A stretch of DNA of 64,000 bases from Trichoplax adhaerens (taxonomy: Eukaryota > Placozoa > Uniplacotomia > Trichoplacea > Trichoplacidae). Positions 12,301 through 23,639 of the stretch are shown piece by piece. The first letter of the stretch is position 1, and the number at the start of each line of letters is the position of its first letter. The translations under genes were made by a program, and so were the position numbers. The stretch lies in the NCBI RefSeq assembly GCF_000150275.1, contig NW_002060965.1:810923-874922 (forward strand), given 5' to 3'. The notes beneath the pieces were generated by a model. That model saw only the letters and a list, made by a program, of their open reading frames with translations. It had not been told where the DNA came from and did no database searches.

Positions 12301-14377
12301 TTATGGTGCTGTTTTAAAATGATATTTTCCAAAGGGACAGTATAAAACGACATCACGACATCGTTCAATGCATGCAGTACAAGTAATCCGCACTATCAAA
12401 ATAAAGGCATCAAATTCTTAACTGTATTCCAACCTTACTATCAACTTCAAAATCAAATGTTTATTTTACGATTATACCTTACTGTCGTGACTTAAGAGCA
12501 ACGATATTCTACAGACTCTAGTTAAGGATTGATTAATTAATTACTATTTCGATAAGTGGATTTTAGTTATCGTACTAGTAACTTTAGCCTTCTCTAGAAT
12601 CGACACAATACTACAAATTGATGAGAAATAAAATAATTACTGGAAAAAATTTTGAGCCACTAAGGAGGCAGTGTTACTGTTCAAGTTTTCCTTTTAAGTT
12701 CTCAATAGCAAAAATTGCAAATGATACATCTTGTATTTCATAAACTTACATAGTTTTCACCAAAATGAGTTTGACCACTTTCAAATGCATCAATTATAAG
12801 ATTAACAGGCTTTGTTTTGCTGACGGCAACTAAACGAGGCTCTATATTAGGTAATTCCTATTTGAAATAGCAATAGAGCATATTTGTATCGAGTTTCATT
12901 GGAGGGATTATTTATATGTCTATTCTTGAAGATAATTATCGTGTGATTGATATTGGAGTAACAATATCACATCCAATTCGCTTAATTCCGCTTCAACTGA
13001 TACGTAGTGCATCTGGTAGATTAGCATGATTCAAGCAAGAATTATAGGTCATAAAAAATAAATAAATAATTATAATGCTGTAAAAAACAGTTTATGATTG
13101 TAATGTATATTGAAAATTTTCAAAGTCGATGGACATTTTCTCTCCAGCGCTTAGTGTCAAGTTTATTTACAGTATTTCTACATGTTTTACAGCTGCAGAC
13201 TGATCATTTCTCATATTACTGTACAACATAGTATGATTGTCATTCACTTGAAATTCATTTTTAAAACTACAGTACAGTAATATTACGATGAAGAGCTTCA
13301 ACAAGTGCTGAGGTCAAATAAGACGGCCTTTCCAAGGGCAGGAACAAGAGATTTTTGCTTTTTGGATATTGCCATCGTATAGTATCTTAAGCTATCAGGG
13401 TCAATCTTATTTAAAAGAATAATATTCATGTTGTAGTGCAACCGCTGAAAGTATAAATCAAGTAGAACAGAATGAGGCACAGTTACACGATGAGAAGAAC
13501 AAAGTGTTGAGCTTGTAAAGTGGAATAAAACTACCGTGGTTTTAATTTCTTTATAAAAGCATAGTTAGTGACTCTTTGATGTAATTATTACTGTATATTT
13601 TGGATAGCAATAATCATCCTTGTAAAACCGTGATATAGAACGGTTAGATGATGTTTTTCGATCCGTCAGAAACGATGAGATTGGATCTGTCCAATGTATG
13701 AAAATTGTGTTGTCCTGGAATGAGTTGTAATTTATTTTATTTATATTGATTTAAGCCAGTGATGACAGATTGTTCTGATCTAGGTCAAAGTGTCTTTCCT
13801 ACTGATGATCGAGCATTTTAACATTTTTATTATTACAAAGTCGTTGGGTTTTAATACAGACGATCGTCATGTAGGGCCAAAATAAAATGAATTTGCCATC
13901 ATATTGCATGCTGGTGATGCAATTAGCCAATTTCCCGGTATGATTATTATTGGGGTGGACGGCGAGCTACTGCATGTACTACTATACTGTATCTATTGTT
14001 GGAGTTGTTCATCATGTTGTTGTAATAGAGCCAACAGTTTGCTACTATTGATGGTAACTCATTGCAAAGGGATTTCCTATCCAAGCTCAATGTATAACAA
14101 TTAATGGATTGGATCTACGGATAAGAAGACAATTTTCATCATCAAGACTACGACATGAATGAAACGATGGCGTCCATGCCGCTGGGAACTACGCTTTGAC
14201 TTCTGGGAGTGCTGGTAAAGTGGCAACATATTGCAATCAAAGTCCATTACTGTTGCAGCAAGTACTTACAGCAGATCGACGCAATTTAGCAGCTTCAATT
14301 CGCTGTAGGATATTCTCTCTTGCTCGACCAACCTCCGTTAAAGCAATCATGATACGACGAGCGCTGGCTATCGACAT
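9333..14377 (-). CDS. PLPBP: Pyridoxal phosphate homeostasis protein (YggS/PROSC family), 8 exons
   Basis: Family role: a non-catalytic PLP carrier with a fold-type III TIM barrel that controls free intracellular vitamin B6. Exons: 14377-14270, 12857-12750, 12079-12044, 11519-11441, 11360-11226, 9940-9801, 9624-9526, 9392-9333. All phases join, giving about 254 residues, normal for the family. Motifs seen: [11 protein letters not shown] with the PLP lysine at about residue 50, [66 protein letters not shown] and VRVGSAIFG. It stops right after FGSRP, shorter than the usual tail. Exon 1 lies 1.4 kb upstream of exon 2 and reads [20 protein letters not shown], matching the family's N-terminal helix; it ends in a GTAAGT donor in phase 0. 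Intron 1 contains pentamer repeat fragments. Faces the 7TM gene head-to-head. Confidence 0.93.
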
Positions 14378-14573
14378 GGTAGAGATGGAAACGGCAATGG
14401 AAAAGGAGATATAAAAGGAGAAAGTAGACGAGGATTAATGGCCAATCAACGCACGTTCTCCAAAGCTATTGTCGCTGCTGGCTGTATGGTAGTGCTCACT
14501 GGCTACAGTATCCAATGGTGGAACCAACCAGCCAGGTCACGACCAATGACTTATAGTGTACAGTATTACTGTA

Positions 14574-14900
14574 CTGAGAGATATCGTTACCCTATGGGTG
14601 GCACTAGGGCCTCTACGTTCAAAAGGCCATTATTTAGAGAGATAATGATCTGAGCTATGGACAATGATCACGTGATACAAAAGGAGGAGCTTCTTTTGTT
14701 TCCTTTGAAGGGGCATTGTACTGTACTGTACCTCTTTTTAGAGGTGAGAGATATCGTCACCCCTATGGGTGACACTACGTTATACCTACACCTAAATGGC
14801 CATTATTTGGAGAGATAATGACCTGGGCTATGGAGAATGATCACGTGGTGCAAGAGGAGGAGCTTCTTTTGTTTCCTTCGAGGGGCATTGTACTGTACTA
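14574..14900. repeat. Two-copy tandem duplication, about 157 bp each
   Basis: Copy 1 (about 14574-14730) and copy 2 (about 14744-14900) both begin with GAGAGATATCGT. Both then carry CCTATGGGTG, the shared block GGCCATTATTT, TGATCACGTG, GAGGAGCTTCTTTTGTTTCC and finally GGGGCATTGTACTGTACT. The period is about 170 bp. Each copy ends in pentamer repeat sequence. Divergence is perhaps 10-15 percent by eye. Confidence 0.85.
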
Positions 14901-15015
14901 GAGGTATTTAGAAGTCCGTCAATACAGTAAGGTCATCGGTCACACAGGTCAATTTCGACATTGTTTCACGGTTAAAATAAAATGAAAACTGTATCAGTAC
15001 AATAACAAAAGAATG

Positions 15016-15093
15016 CTACAGTACAGTACAGTATCTATTCACTCAACCATCCTACTGTACACTGTACAGTTGTACTGTACAGTATAGTACTGG
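15016..15093. repeat. (GTACT)n / (AGTAC)n pentamer cluster
   Basis: Runs of ACAGTACAGTACAGTA and, after a short unique spacer, TACTGTACACTGTACAG and its inverse. It is one of a series of such clusters in the PLPBP upstream region; smaller ones lie near 15550-15575, 15975-15992, 16415-16435 and 16545-16562. Confidence 0.8.
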
Positions 15094-15335
15094 ATGGGGG
15101 ACCACTTCTTCTTGCGGTCCCAGGACTCCATTTGGCTACCGAAAAGGCTTGATTAGGTTCGAATATTGATTTTGAGGTAGCGATTTGGTGATTTGCAGCA
15201 CTCTGACTCTGCCAGCTAGTATCAAACGCATCGTCATCTGGCTGAGGACTGCGGATACAATCACCTAGCCTACAGTGTACATAGGGTAATGGACTACATA
15301 AAGTACGGTACTCTATAATAATTAGAATTGTCAGT

Positions 15336-15508
15336 TAAAAGTTGGAGAGAAATCCAGAAACTCTGGTCTGGTTCATACGGTCATGGACTACAAAAGAAAT
15401 ACACTACAAGTGTACACTGTATAGTACTGTAGAGTCGACTAAAAATTGGAGAGAAATCCAGAAACTTTGGTCTGGTTCATACCGCCATGGACTACGACAG
15501 AAATACAC
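15336..15508. repeat. Two-copy tandem duplication, about 68 bp each
   Basis: Copy 1 (about 15336-15403) and copy 2 (about 15439-15508) share TTGGAGAGAAATCCAGAAAC, TGGTCTGGTTCATAC, CATGGACTAC and GAAATACAC. The period is about 103 bp. The spacer between the copies is pentamer-rich (GTACACTGTATAGTACTGTA). Confidence 0.85.
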
Positions 15509-15620
15509 AGTTCAAGGGGGAAATAGAAACTGTACGCATCATGTACTACGCAATACTGTACAGTACTGTACAATGTACATTATGCTATACCTTGGATCAC
15601 TAGAACACCGCTGGTTCCGC

Positions 15621-15697
15621 ATTGATGAAACTCGACTTCTGCAATACTGCATATTCAGATCTGCAGAACCAGGTATCGCAGAAGTAGTTTCATCAAC
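15621..15697. repeat. Imperfect inverted repeat (hairpin)
   Basis: The left arm at 15621-15642 (ATTGATGAAACTCGACTTCT then GC) pairs with the right arm at 15678-15697 (GCAGAAGTAGTTTCATCAAC). Apart from a 2-base bulge, the stem is about 20 bp around a loop of about 35 bp. No coding capacity and no transposon ends were seen. Confidence 0.7.
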
Positions 15698-16730
15698 GTC
15701 ATAGAAATATGACAGATCATTTTAATTGAATGATGTTAGAATTTTATAGCGTATAATGAGTCTATGGTAGCTAAAGTGAATTCACTCTGAGGCATGCCAT
15801 ATCATGTTTGCTGCAGGTTGTCACTTGTCAGCCAGCATTATAAGCAGTGGATTACAATTCAGTGAACCATTTCTATTGTAGTGTACAGGATGCTTGCTGC
15901 GGTATTATGCACTATTCACCGTGCACAATAGAGTAGACTCTTCAGATTTTAATTTGATGTTCACAACTCTATATACAGTACTGTACTGTACAAGTGCTAT
16001 ACTGTATGTTCAAGGCGAGTAGACAGCAGCATTCTGATCATTTCCGCACTGTGGTAGTTGTAATGATATCTTCTTTAAGTAGCGTAAAGTATTTTAAGGT
16101 AGACGATGATAAAAGGTATAAAGGATTTTATTGAGATACAAGCTATAGGCTAACAATGATATGGTTGTTATAGATAAGGTATTTGAGATAGCAGGAACGT
16201 AGGAACTGACTAACGAGTTAGCTTACAAGGGTATTTATAGGTTTTAGATGAGGTTGAGATAATGTCTTTATATGTACAGTATAGCATGTCGTCTATATGT
16301 CGTCATGATGTCGTACATTATGAATACTAGTGCAAACTCCCGTCGCTTTACTGACGGTTTACGATAATGTGCTCATTTAACAGAGGTTCAGTAACTTTAT
16401 ATCGTGTACTGTGTACAGTACTGTACTGTACTGTATATAAGATCATAATGTTACAGTAGTGATTTCAAATGCTTGGAGACGTTCAGCATCCAATAATTCT
16501 GAGCATCAAGTTAACATCCGAAAGGGTTTACAGTGTACATTCTATAGTACAGTACTGTACAAGGATAGGGCGATCAGCATTTTGTATGGATTGTTGCAAG
16601 TACAACGAAAGCAAAATTAATCCTACCATCTTCTTCCAGCCATAGGTAGCAGACTGGCATAGGGATATTATTAACTAAAAAAGACATGCAAAATATTTTT
16701 TCATCTCCTTGCAGTTGTGATTTTCCAGTC

Positions 16731-16907
16731 TACTGTACTGTACTCCAGGGTTTGAGATCATGTTGGTGATAATACTCATAATAGTACTGTACTCTACATA
16801 CTGTACTGTAGGTGTATAGTACAGTGTACAGTACTGGGTGTTACAGTACAAAGAACGGTACCGCACTGTATTGTACTGTACTGTACAGTACTGTACTGTA
16901 CTGTACC
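16731..16907. repeat. (GTACT)n / (AGTAC)n pentamer cluster
   Basis: This cluster ends in the clean run TACTGTACAGTACTGTACTG near 16875-16907 and contains several strand switches. A minus-strand open frame inside it is only a by-product of the repeat. Confidence 0.8.
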
Positions 16908-17990
16908 CTATAACGAATTATCTATTGTCCTGTCTGCCTGCTCAATCTTGTCCTATTGTTCAACTAGCTTGAAACAAAGACTTTCTTTTTAATCTATCTT
17001 ACAGTATTTTGATGTTATTGTTTTCAATAATTTATTTAAAAAAATTTTTAACCGTAATGTATTGACTATCAAATTCAAAAACGAGAAAGTCATTGATGAC
17101 GGCATGACACAATCTTAATTTTTTTTTTCTTTTTGTTGTCTGGTCTCATCGTTGCCAACGATCTGCTCGAATTGGATTCTTTCACTTGGATAGAATTCTA
17201 CGGTCGAGAAAGACGAGGTCGATCTTTCAATTTGTCGACTACTTTATTCTACTGGACACGTATCTTGTAGCCGGTCAACAGGCTCGTTGCTCGACAACAC
17301 GACGTGGTCTTACTGTCCGATCCGATTGTTGTCTCTGGATCAAGTTGATGGATTATCTTGCCCCTTTATTTTGACTTGAAAAGTGGAAATCAAACGGAAG
17401 AAATTGACGTTAGGATACAGCCTTGAATTACTTCGATCTTATTCACACCTTTTCAATATTGCATTGTACAATCCTTGCACTACTACGGATAACTCGGGCT
17501 GATTTCTCAATCGACGAGCATTAGCAAAAGAAAAAAAAAGGACTCTTGTCAATCACTTGCTTGATGTTTGGAATGGTTGCTCATGAGCTGCAAGAGTAGT
17601 ATCGAAGGGATAACATTCTACTTGATGACAATATCGAATTTATCAATTAAAGTACTTTCTTGGCCTCTTTGGTAGTGTAATGGCCAAAAGAACATAGCGA
17701 CATCACTGTGTGATCATTATTTCCTTTCACACTTGGATATTACTACGTTTTGCTATTACTATCATAAACAATAATAAAAGACAACAAACAGATTCAGCTT
17801 TTGCAGGGTACATCGAAGACATTTTGGCTAGCATTATAGCTTGCCCCTTGCATAACAGAATTATAGGTCGAAAATTATTGGTGGTTCTCCAAATATAATT
17901 CCTTCCACTATTACAGTCCATCACAATTTGGCCTCTTGCAATTTATCCAAGATATTTGGGTGATAAAAAAAGAAAGTTTTACAAACAATC

Positions 17991-20900
17991 ATGAAGATTA
18001 ACACACGCCAATGGACCGTTTCCGGCTTAAACAAAAACTTGACTTTCGTCATATGCCAATTTTATATAGTCATTTCTATCCTTCCATCAACGATGGCCTT
18101 CACTAATAATAAGGAAAATTTGGTATCGTCTGCTAAACTATCATTAAAAAGCCAAGCTATCATACCCTTAGACACATTACTATCTAAGAATAGCGCTGGA
18201 GACCGATTTCTGGTCGTCGCTAACATATCTTGCTATCAGGTACGTCTTTCAACAATACGCATATTACAAAAATTTTTCCAACTAAACTGTTACACCTGGA
18301 CGTTTAACGGATTGCAACATTATTCTATCCTCATCAATTCTGCCTCAATCTTTCTATCATGTAGTGATAGATTGCTCAAGAGTAGAGCATTTTAAACTAA
18401 TTAGTCCTGATTGAAAAATGTATTTAATTAATGCATTCACCAGTAAATTATAATGATTACTCTTTGAGCCTGCAAACAAGAGTACGTTCAATCCAGTTTA
18501 CGCCATGTCTAAATTGTATGATTCTATTTAATTACTAAACTCAAAGGTCATAAATATAAAATGATGCTTTACTGCTCTCTATTTTGCAAGATCATCTCCT
18601 CTATGTCATTACATAGATAGTTATTATGCACAGACTACCAAATCAGTATGAACCATAGCATTCATTTTTAATATGGCTTGTTCAATATTAATTAATTAAT
18701 TATTTAATTACCAATATTGACTTGAAAACAGCTTGCATCCAAAAATGGATTCAGCCGACAACAAGTAATATCATTTTCTTCAGTATTGCAATCAACTCTA
18801 ATATTTTTCAGCTACCATCGTTGCAAATTACAACTTATTATACCGTAGTCTACGTCGGCATTTCTTTTTCTTTATTTCCTCCATATCTCTTTTCAATTTC
18901 TACCCTGTAAAACGTCAATAGTCACAATCGATGACAAATGCAATGGAAAAAATATATCGTTAATGTCTCTCTATTAGTATTATTTATTTATTGTTAGTGT
19001 ATTAAACTCAACCAGTCAAAACTTAGAATTAAATATGTTTTTCTCCTTGAGAATAGCTATAGGCCTGAATAATTAATTACCCTACATAATAAATGCTTAG
19101 CTTATAACCGCTAATTCCTATAGTGGTATGATTGAATAAAATCTAAGAGGCAAACCCGGTACTCTGTATTGCAAAACCTTAGACATTAGTCTATCATAAA
19201 AAGTCAACTATTTTCTACTGTATGTAGAAGGAAATGCTTTCAGAGTTTTTGTTCGCATTCATTTACAAAACTGCAAGAGTACGGTGCCTCAGACGTATTT
19301 TTACCTATCATATTGAAGATTGAAAAAAGTGACATTAACTGAAACACGAGTATGATCATCGTTACAAGATTGCAAAACTTTTACATAATGCATATATAAC
19401 CTGTGCTACCTTATAAATTATTTTATCAAACAATCATAGATGATTAATTTTACGATCGCGTACAATAACTTAATAGTTCGATTAATTATATTATCTTTTA
19501 GCTTATCAGACTTTACCAATTTTTACCAATTTCTCTTCATATTTCTCAAATTCTATATTTAACCAAGCAGATTAGACCTTCCTTTTCCATATTATCCTGC
19601 GAATTTTCGAATGACCGCGATGAAAACGTAAGTTCTTTCTACCCTCATATGATAACAGCAGAATATTAACGCCATTCTTTTTTAATTTATACACTTAAAG
19701 TGTAATGTTCCCAAATTAACGAAATAGACATGATCATTTCTATTTTCATAAAGCTGAAGTAGAATCTAAAACTTGTTCATTTAAAATCCCTTTTCTATGT
19801 TCAGAAATTACTGAATAAACCATGCGACACATTTCTTATTAATCAATACTGCCAGCGGAAAGTTACAGCTGATAAATATAAAAATGATCAGATTACTTTG
19901 CTATATGAAATCAACAATGGTAACCTTTCCAAATTATATATCCAAAGTTGTCAAAGTAAAGATGCCATCAAAAAAAGTAGATGGCTCGATATTAAACGAA
20001 ACGCAAGCTACTGCAAGGTTAGAATCTTAGGTCATTAATTATGGAATTGCATCCTATACGGGTATACTGCCTATCCTGTATTAAAAATGGCAATTGATAA
20101 ATCGGCCATAATAGTGTCCAAGCATTGTGATTTAAAATTAATTATCACTCTTTTATTATGTTTTATAGGCTGACCTAACCTTCATCAACAAAAATGCCGA
20201 ATATGCCTTTAACATTTACGTTGTAATGTTGTTATTTTGGTGTATTTTAACTGTTTTTTGGATATTAAATTGGATTATGTACTGGAAGGTAAATTTTTAT
20301 ACACAATGAACATTCAATATATGTATGACATAAAAGTTGCCTTAGCAATGTGTTAGTAAGAAAACACGAAATGATAGCCAGCGGATGAAATCTTTTCCAT
20401 CACTAATAGATTAATTTACTATATTTTACAGTATTCAAACAATCTCCACAAAATTATCACAGTTTATCCTATCATCAAGGTCACGGCACTGCTTTTTACT
20501 ACTATACGACTTCAAATTCTATCAACATCAGGTACTATAATTGATTTATATATCCTTACTAGCGTACCATAGATCACAACGATACCTGAATTAATGCAAT
20601 TTATACCTAAATATAACGGTATTCGTATTTTCAAAAAATCACCAATATTAAAGTCATAGTATTATCAATTTTAATAGGAAAATCCTTCACCATACTAGAT
20701 ACAACAGTAACGGTTTTTGATAGCATAGAAAATCCATTCTTATTTGCTATCGTCATGTTAATTTCTGAGGGCTATTGTATTATTAAAGACTCTGTTAGCA
20801 GACACAAGATTTTCGAATTAGCAGGTAACAGTGTATTATTAGAACATAAATATAGTATTATTTTTGTTTAAGTTGGGTTATACTCTCTTCCTTTTTATTA

Positions 20901-21591
20901 GTGTATTCTATACTCTTCTCGATATCGACTATGTGCATGCTCTTGATCCACAAATATTTCTTGGTAAGAACAATTTACAATTTTTTTTATGTTCCCGGCG
21001 AGACATTTTATTTATGTATTACTAAACTAATCATATTATCTTTCATTTGTTGTTATAACATCTCTATAGAGCGTGATGGTATTTTGTGCTGTCGTTATGA
21101 TGTATAAAGCTTTAAAATGGTGTACGTATAATATAATGTTACTTCGACAATTCTCTGAAAGATTAAAGTGTATGGTTTCGGAAGTAAAATTAGTACATAT
21201 GACACACGTAACCCCACAAGATCAAATTGCTGCAAAATTAAATATTTTGTTGCGTCTTAGACATATATGCGCAATATTCTCTGTTATGTTTGCTGCAGCT
21301 ATTACATTAACATCTCTACTGTATCAACTCCTGTGGATTCAAGCTCTATTCTTTGAAATTCCCAAGACTTTTTTGTACACATGTATAGCATACCTTTGTA
21401 GATTGCGAAATTTTGCCCCCTATAATGAGATTACGTTAGCCATTCCTTCTATGGATTATAATATTATTTATACACCTCGATCATCTGGCGAGGATAAACT
21501 TGGCATTTACTTAGCAATACCATTAGAAAATGGAGAAAATCTTGTTGATAATGATGAATTAAATAGAAATACAAATAACATTTCTGAATAA
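17991..21591 (+). CDS. Seven-transmembrane protein with cysteine-containing N-terminal domain, possibly GOST/Lung_7-TM_R-like
   Basis: Proposed exons: 17991-18239, 18732-18764, 18812-18844, 19571-19627, 19805-20017, 20169-20288, 20432-20531, 20678-20824, 20902-20963, 21070-21591. All join in phase, giving about 511 residues. The two 33-bp exons are the least certain. A hydrophobic segment at about residues 18-37 looks like a signal peptide. A lumenal or extracellular region of about 200 residues follows, with several cysteines (LSCEF, KPCDTF, QYCQ, QSCQS, SYCK). Seven hydrophobic helices come next, starting IYVVMLLFWCILTVFWILNW, with a later VMLISEGYCIIKD. The tail is short and acidic. This layout and the LGYGI-like position of SEGYCII recall the GPR107/GPR108/TMEM87 (Lung_7-TM_R, GOST fold) group, but no decisive motif was seen. 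Function is unknown. AATAAA overlaps the stop codon. Confidence 0.7.
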
Positions 21592-21593
21592 AA
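21588..21593 (+). terminator. AATAAA overlapping the 7TM stop codon
   Basis: The stop TAA is embedded in GAATAAAAACG, so a canonical poly(A) signal starts inside the last codon. Other AATAAA-like sites follow near 21919. Which one is used cannot be told from sequence. Confidence 0.35.
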
Positions 21594-23639
21594 ACGTTTT
21601 CAAGACTGTAAGCATGAGTATAGCATAGCTTATATCCTTAGAAGCATAATCTATTTATTGCTATTTAGCTAACATATCCATTAAACGAATATGAAACTAA
21701 ATTTTACCTTTTTATTACAATTCTTTCATTGATCGACTTTGCTTTATTTTATTATATTCGTTTATTATTACTATTCACATTTTAATTTTCGTTCGTATTA
21801 TATATATATATTTATAACTTTCATTTGTATCGAGTAATGAATGACCTTTATAAAGTAAAATGAAAACCAGTTCATCATTACTATTATTTTACGTTTTATA
21901 ACAATTAATATTTCATAAAATAAAAATTCATTATTATTCAACAGCGTAATGTATAATTGTGGAAGCCTTACGGTTATTAAGTTCTTTTCTTGATGGTTAT
22001 GAGCTATTAATTAAGTGTGAAATCTACTAGCTAATTACATAAAAATCCTTATAAATACTGTGTAAAACGAAACTGCCTTAAGAAGATTTCCTGCATAACT
22101 TTTACTTCTAGTATTGTAGCATTTTGGTTCACCTTGTCTATTTGGAAATATGAATTAATTATACAAGATTATGAGCTTACTTTGGATCGTAATTATAAGC
22201 AATGGCTCACAAGCAAACTTAAAATCATACAATAACTTTAATCGGAACCGTACTAGTTAGTTGTCAAAGAAAGTGAAATTTGATAGTGAAATATTCTGCA
22301 TTAATGCGATATGCGTAATATATCTGTAAGCAAAGATAACATATGTGTATCTACTAATTTTTTAAAGGTTAGTGGCTTAGTAATTTAGAAAATAACTTTA
22401 TCATTTTTAGCTAAAACTAAATTTTACCTTAGCTTCGAATGTTTATACTATGAAAGAATTTAATATTGTAAGCATATTTATTTACCACCAGAAAATTTTT
22501 TGCCTAAACAGTAATGCAGTAACAAAATTATGAGCATTTACTACGGACAGCAAAATTGATAGTACTCGCATGTGCATAGCTAGCTGCTGGGGCACTGTAT
22601 CAATATTTGAGAGACATTCAGTGCTTCCGGCGATTACAGTACCTTACGTTCTAACTGACAAGCTAGCGATTAATCTACTGTGATTTTCACATTCCTTGCT
22701 ATTACTATGGTTTAGCTATTATTTACCCGGCCTACACTTTACTACATGCCAATCACTAAAGGCAAGTCAAGATTGCCTATAGGATAGCTATATCATAAAC
22801 TGTACAATACAGGCAATATGTTCTCATCATCACTTGAGAATTGTAGTGTCCTGCATCAAATTAATTATAGGACAAAGAAGATGTAGAAATGTTTCTCGTG
22901 CAAAAAATAGTGGAATAGATAGTATCTTCTTGTGCCTTTGCTTATACAGTACTGCAGTTTAACGGCCTTGTATGCAGATTTTTCCTTAATTATATATTTA
23001 TAATAGTAATTAACTATCAACTACCTCAAGTGCTTTACAGTTTATACGGAGTAGCACAATAGCACTTCCAATTAGTTTCACAGATGATAATGAGAATTCA
23101 CAAATAAGTAGAACCGACACGAGTACATTATCAAGGACAACATTTTTTATTCGCAGAACTAAATTCTTATAAATATGTAATTTAATTATCAAGTTGGATC
23201 AAATCTGCAGTGTACTATGCTTACAGACTACAAAGAAACCCTACGCAACAATAATGCATAGTATTATTGGACATCGTAGTGCTTTTAAGTATGTAAAGTT
23301 TAAATTTCTTTAATGTCATTAATGCAGTTTTAATTAACCCGTTAAATTGTAAAGCCTACTGTAACATTTTAGTTTAATCCATACTTTAAGTAATTTAGTG
23401 ATTTTCGTCAGACTTAAAAAAATCGCTTAAATACAGACTATGAAACATGAAACCGATGTACTGTAAAGTTGTAGTAAGAAATTGATATTATGATATACCA
23501 AAAACAAAATATCACACTATTGCGGAGATACAAAACAGGAAATCAATCCATATCACCACAAGAATAATATGTTAGTTTCAAAGGAAGAATTATCAACCTT
23601 TAGAAATATGTTTGATCATGGAAATTGTTAACATGACGC
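21594..23639. other. Convergent gap 7TM / myosin light chain, nothing recognised
   Basis: About 2 kb of AT-rich unique sequence lies between two convergent 3' ends. Only isolated pentamer remnants occur (TACAGTACTGCAG near 22946). No coding frame or RNA gene was recognised. Confidence 0.6.

Larger units (their letters stand above)
14378..17990. promoter_or_regulatory. Shared 5' region of PLPBP (-) and the 7TM gene (+)
   Basis: This 3.6-kb region separates two divergent start codons. It holds many (GTACT)n/(AGTAC)n clusters, two local tandem duplications and one inverted repeat (listed separately). The last kilobase (about 16920-17990) is unique AT-rich sequence with no family recognised. Promoter content is inferred from orientation. 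Confidence 0.45.

Noticed and set aside
13298-13480. Minus-strand open frame considered as PLPBP first exon
   Set aside because: No family similarity; a better first exon with matching helix, phase and GTAAGT donor was found at 14270-14377.
14196-14653. Plus-strand open frames near 14.2-14.6 kb
   Set aside because: The first is the antisense of PLPBP exon 1; the second lies partly in a duplicated repeat and has no family.
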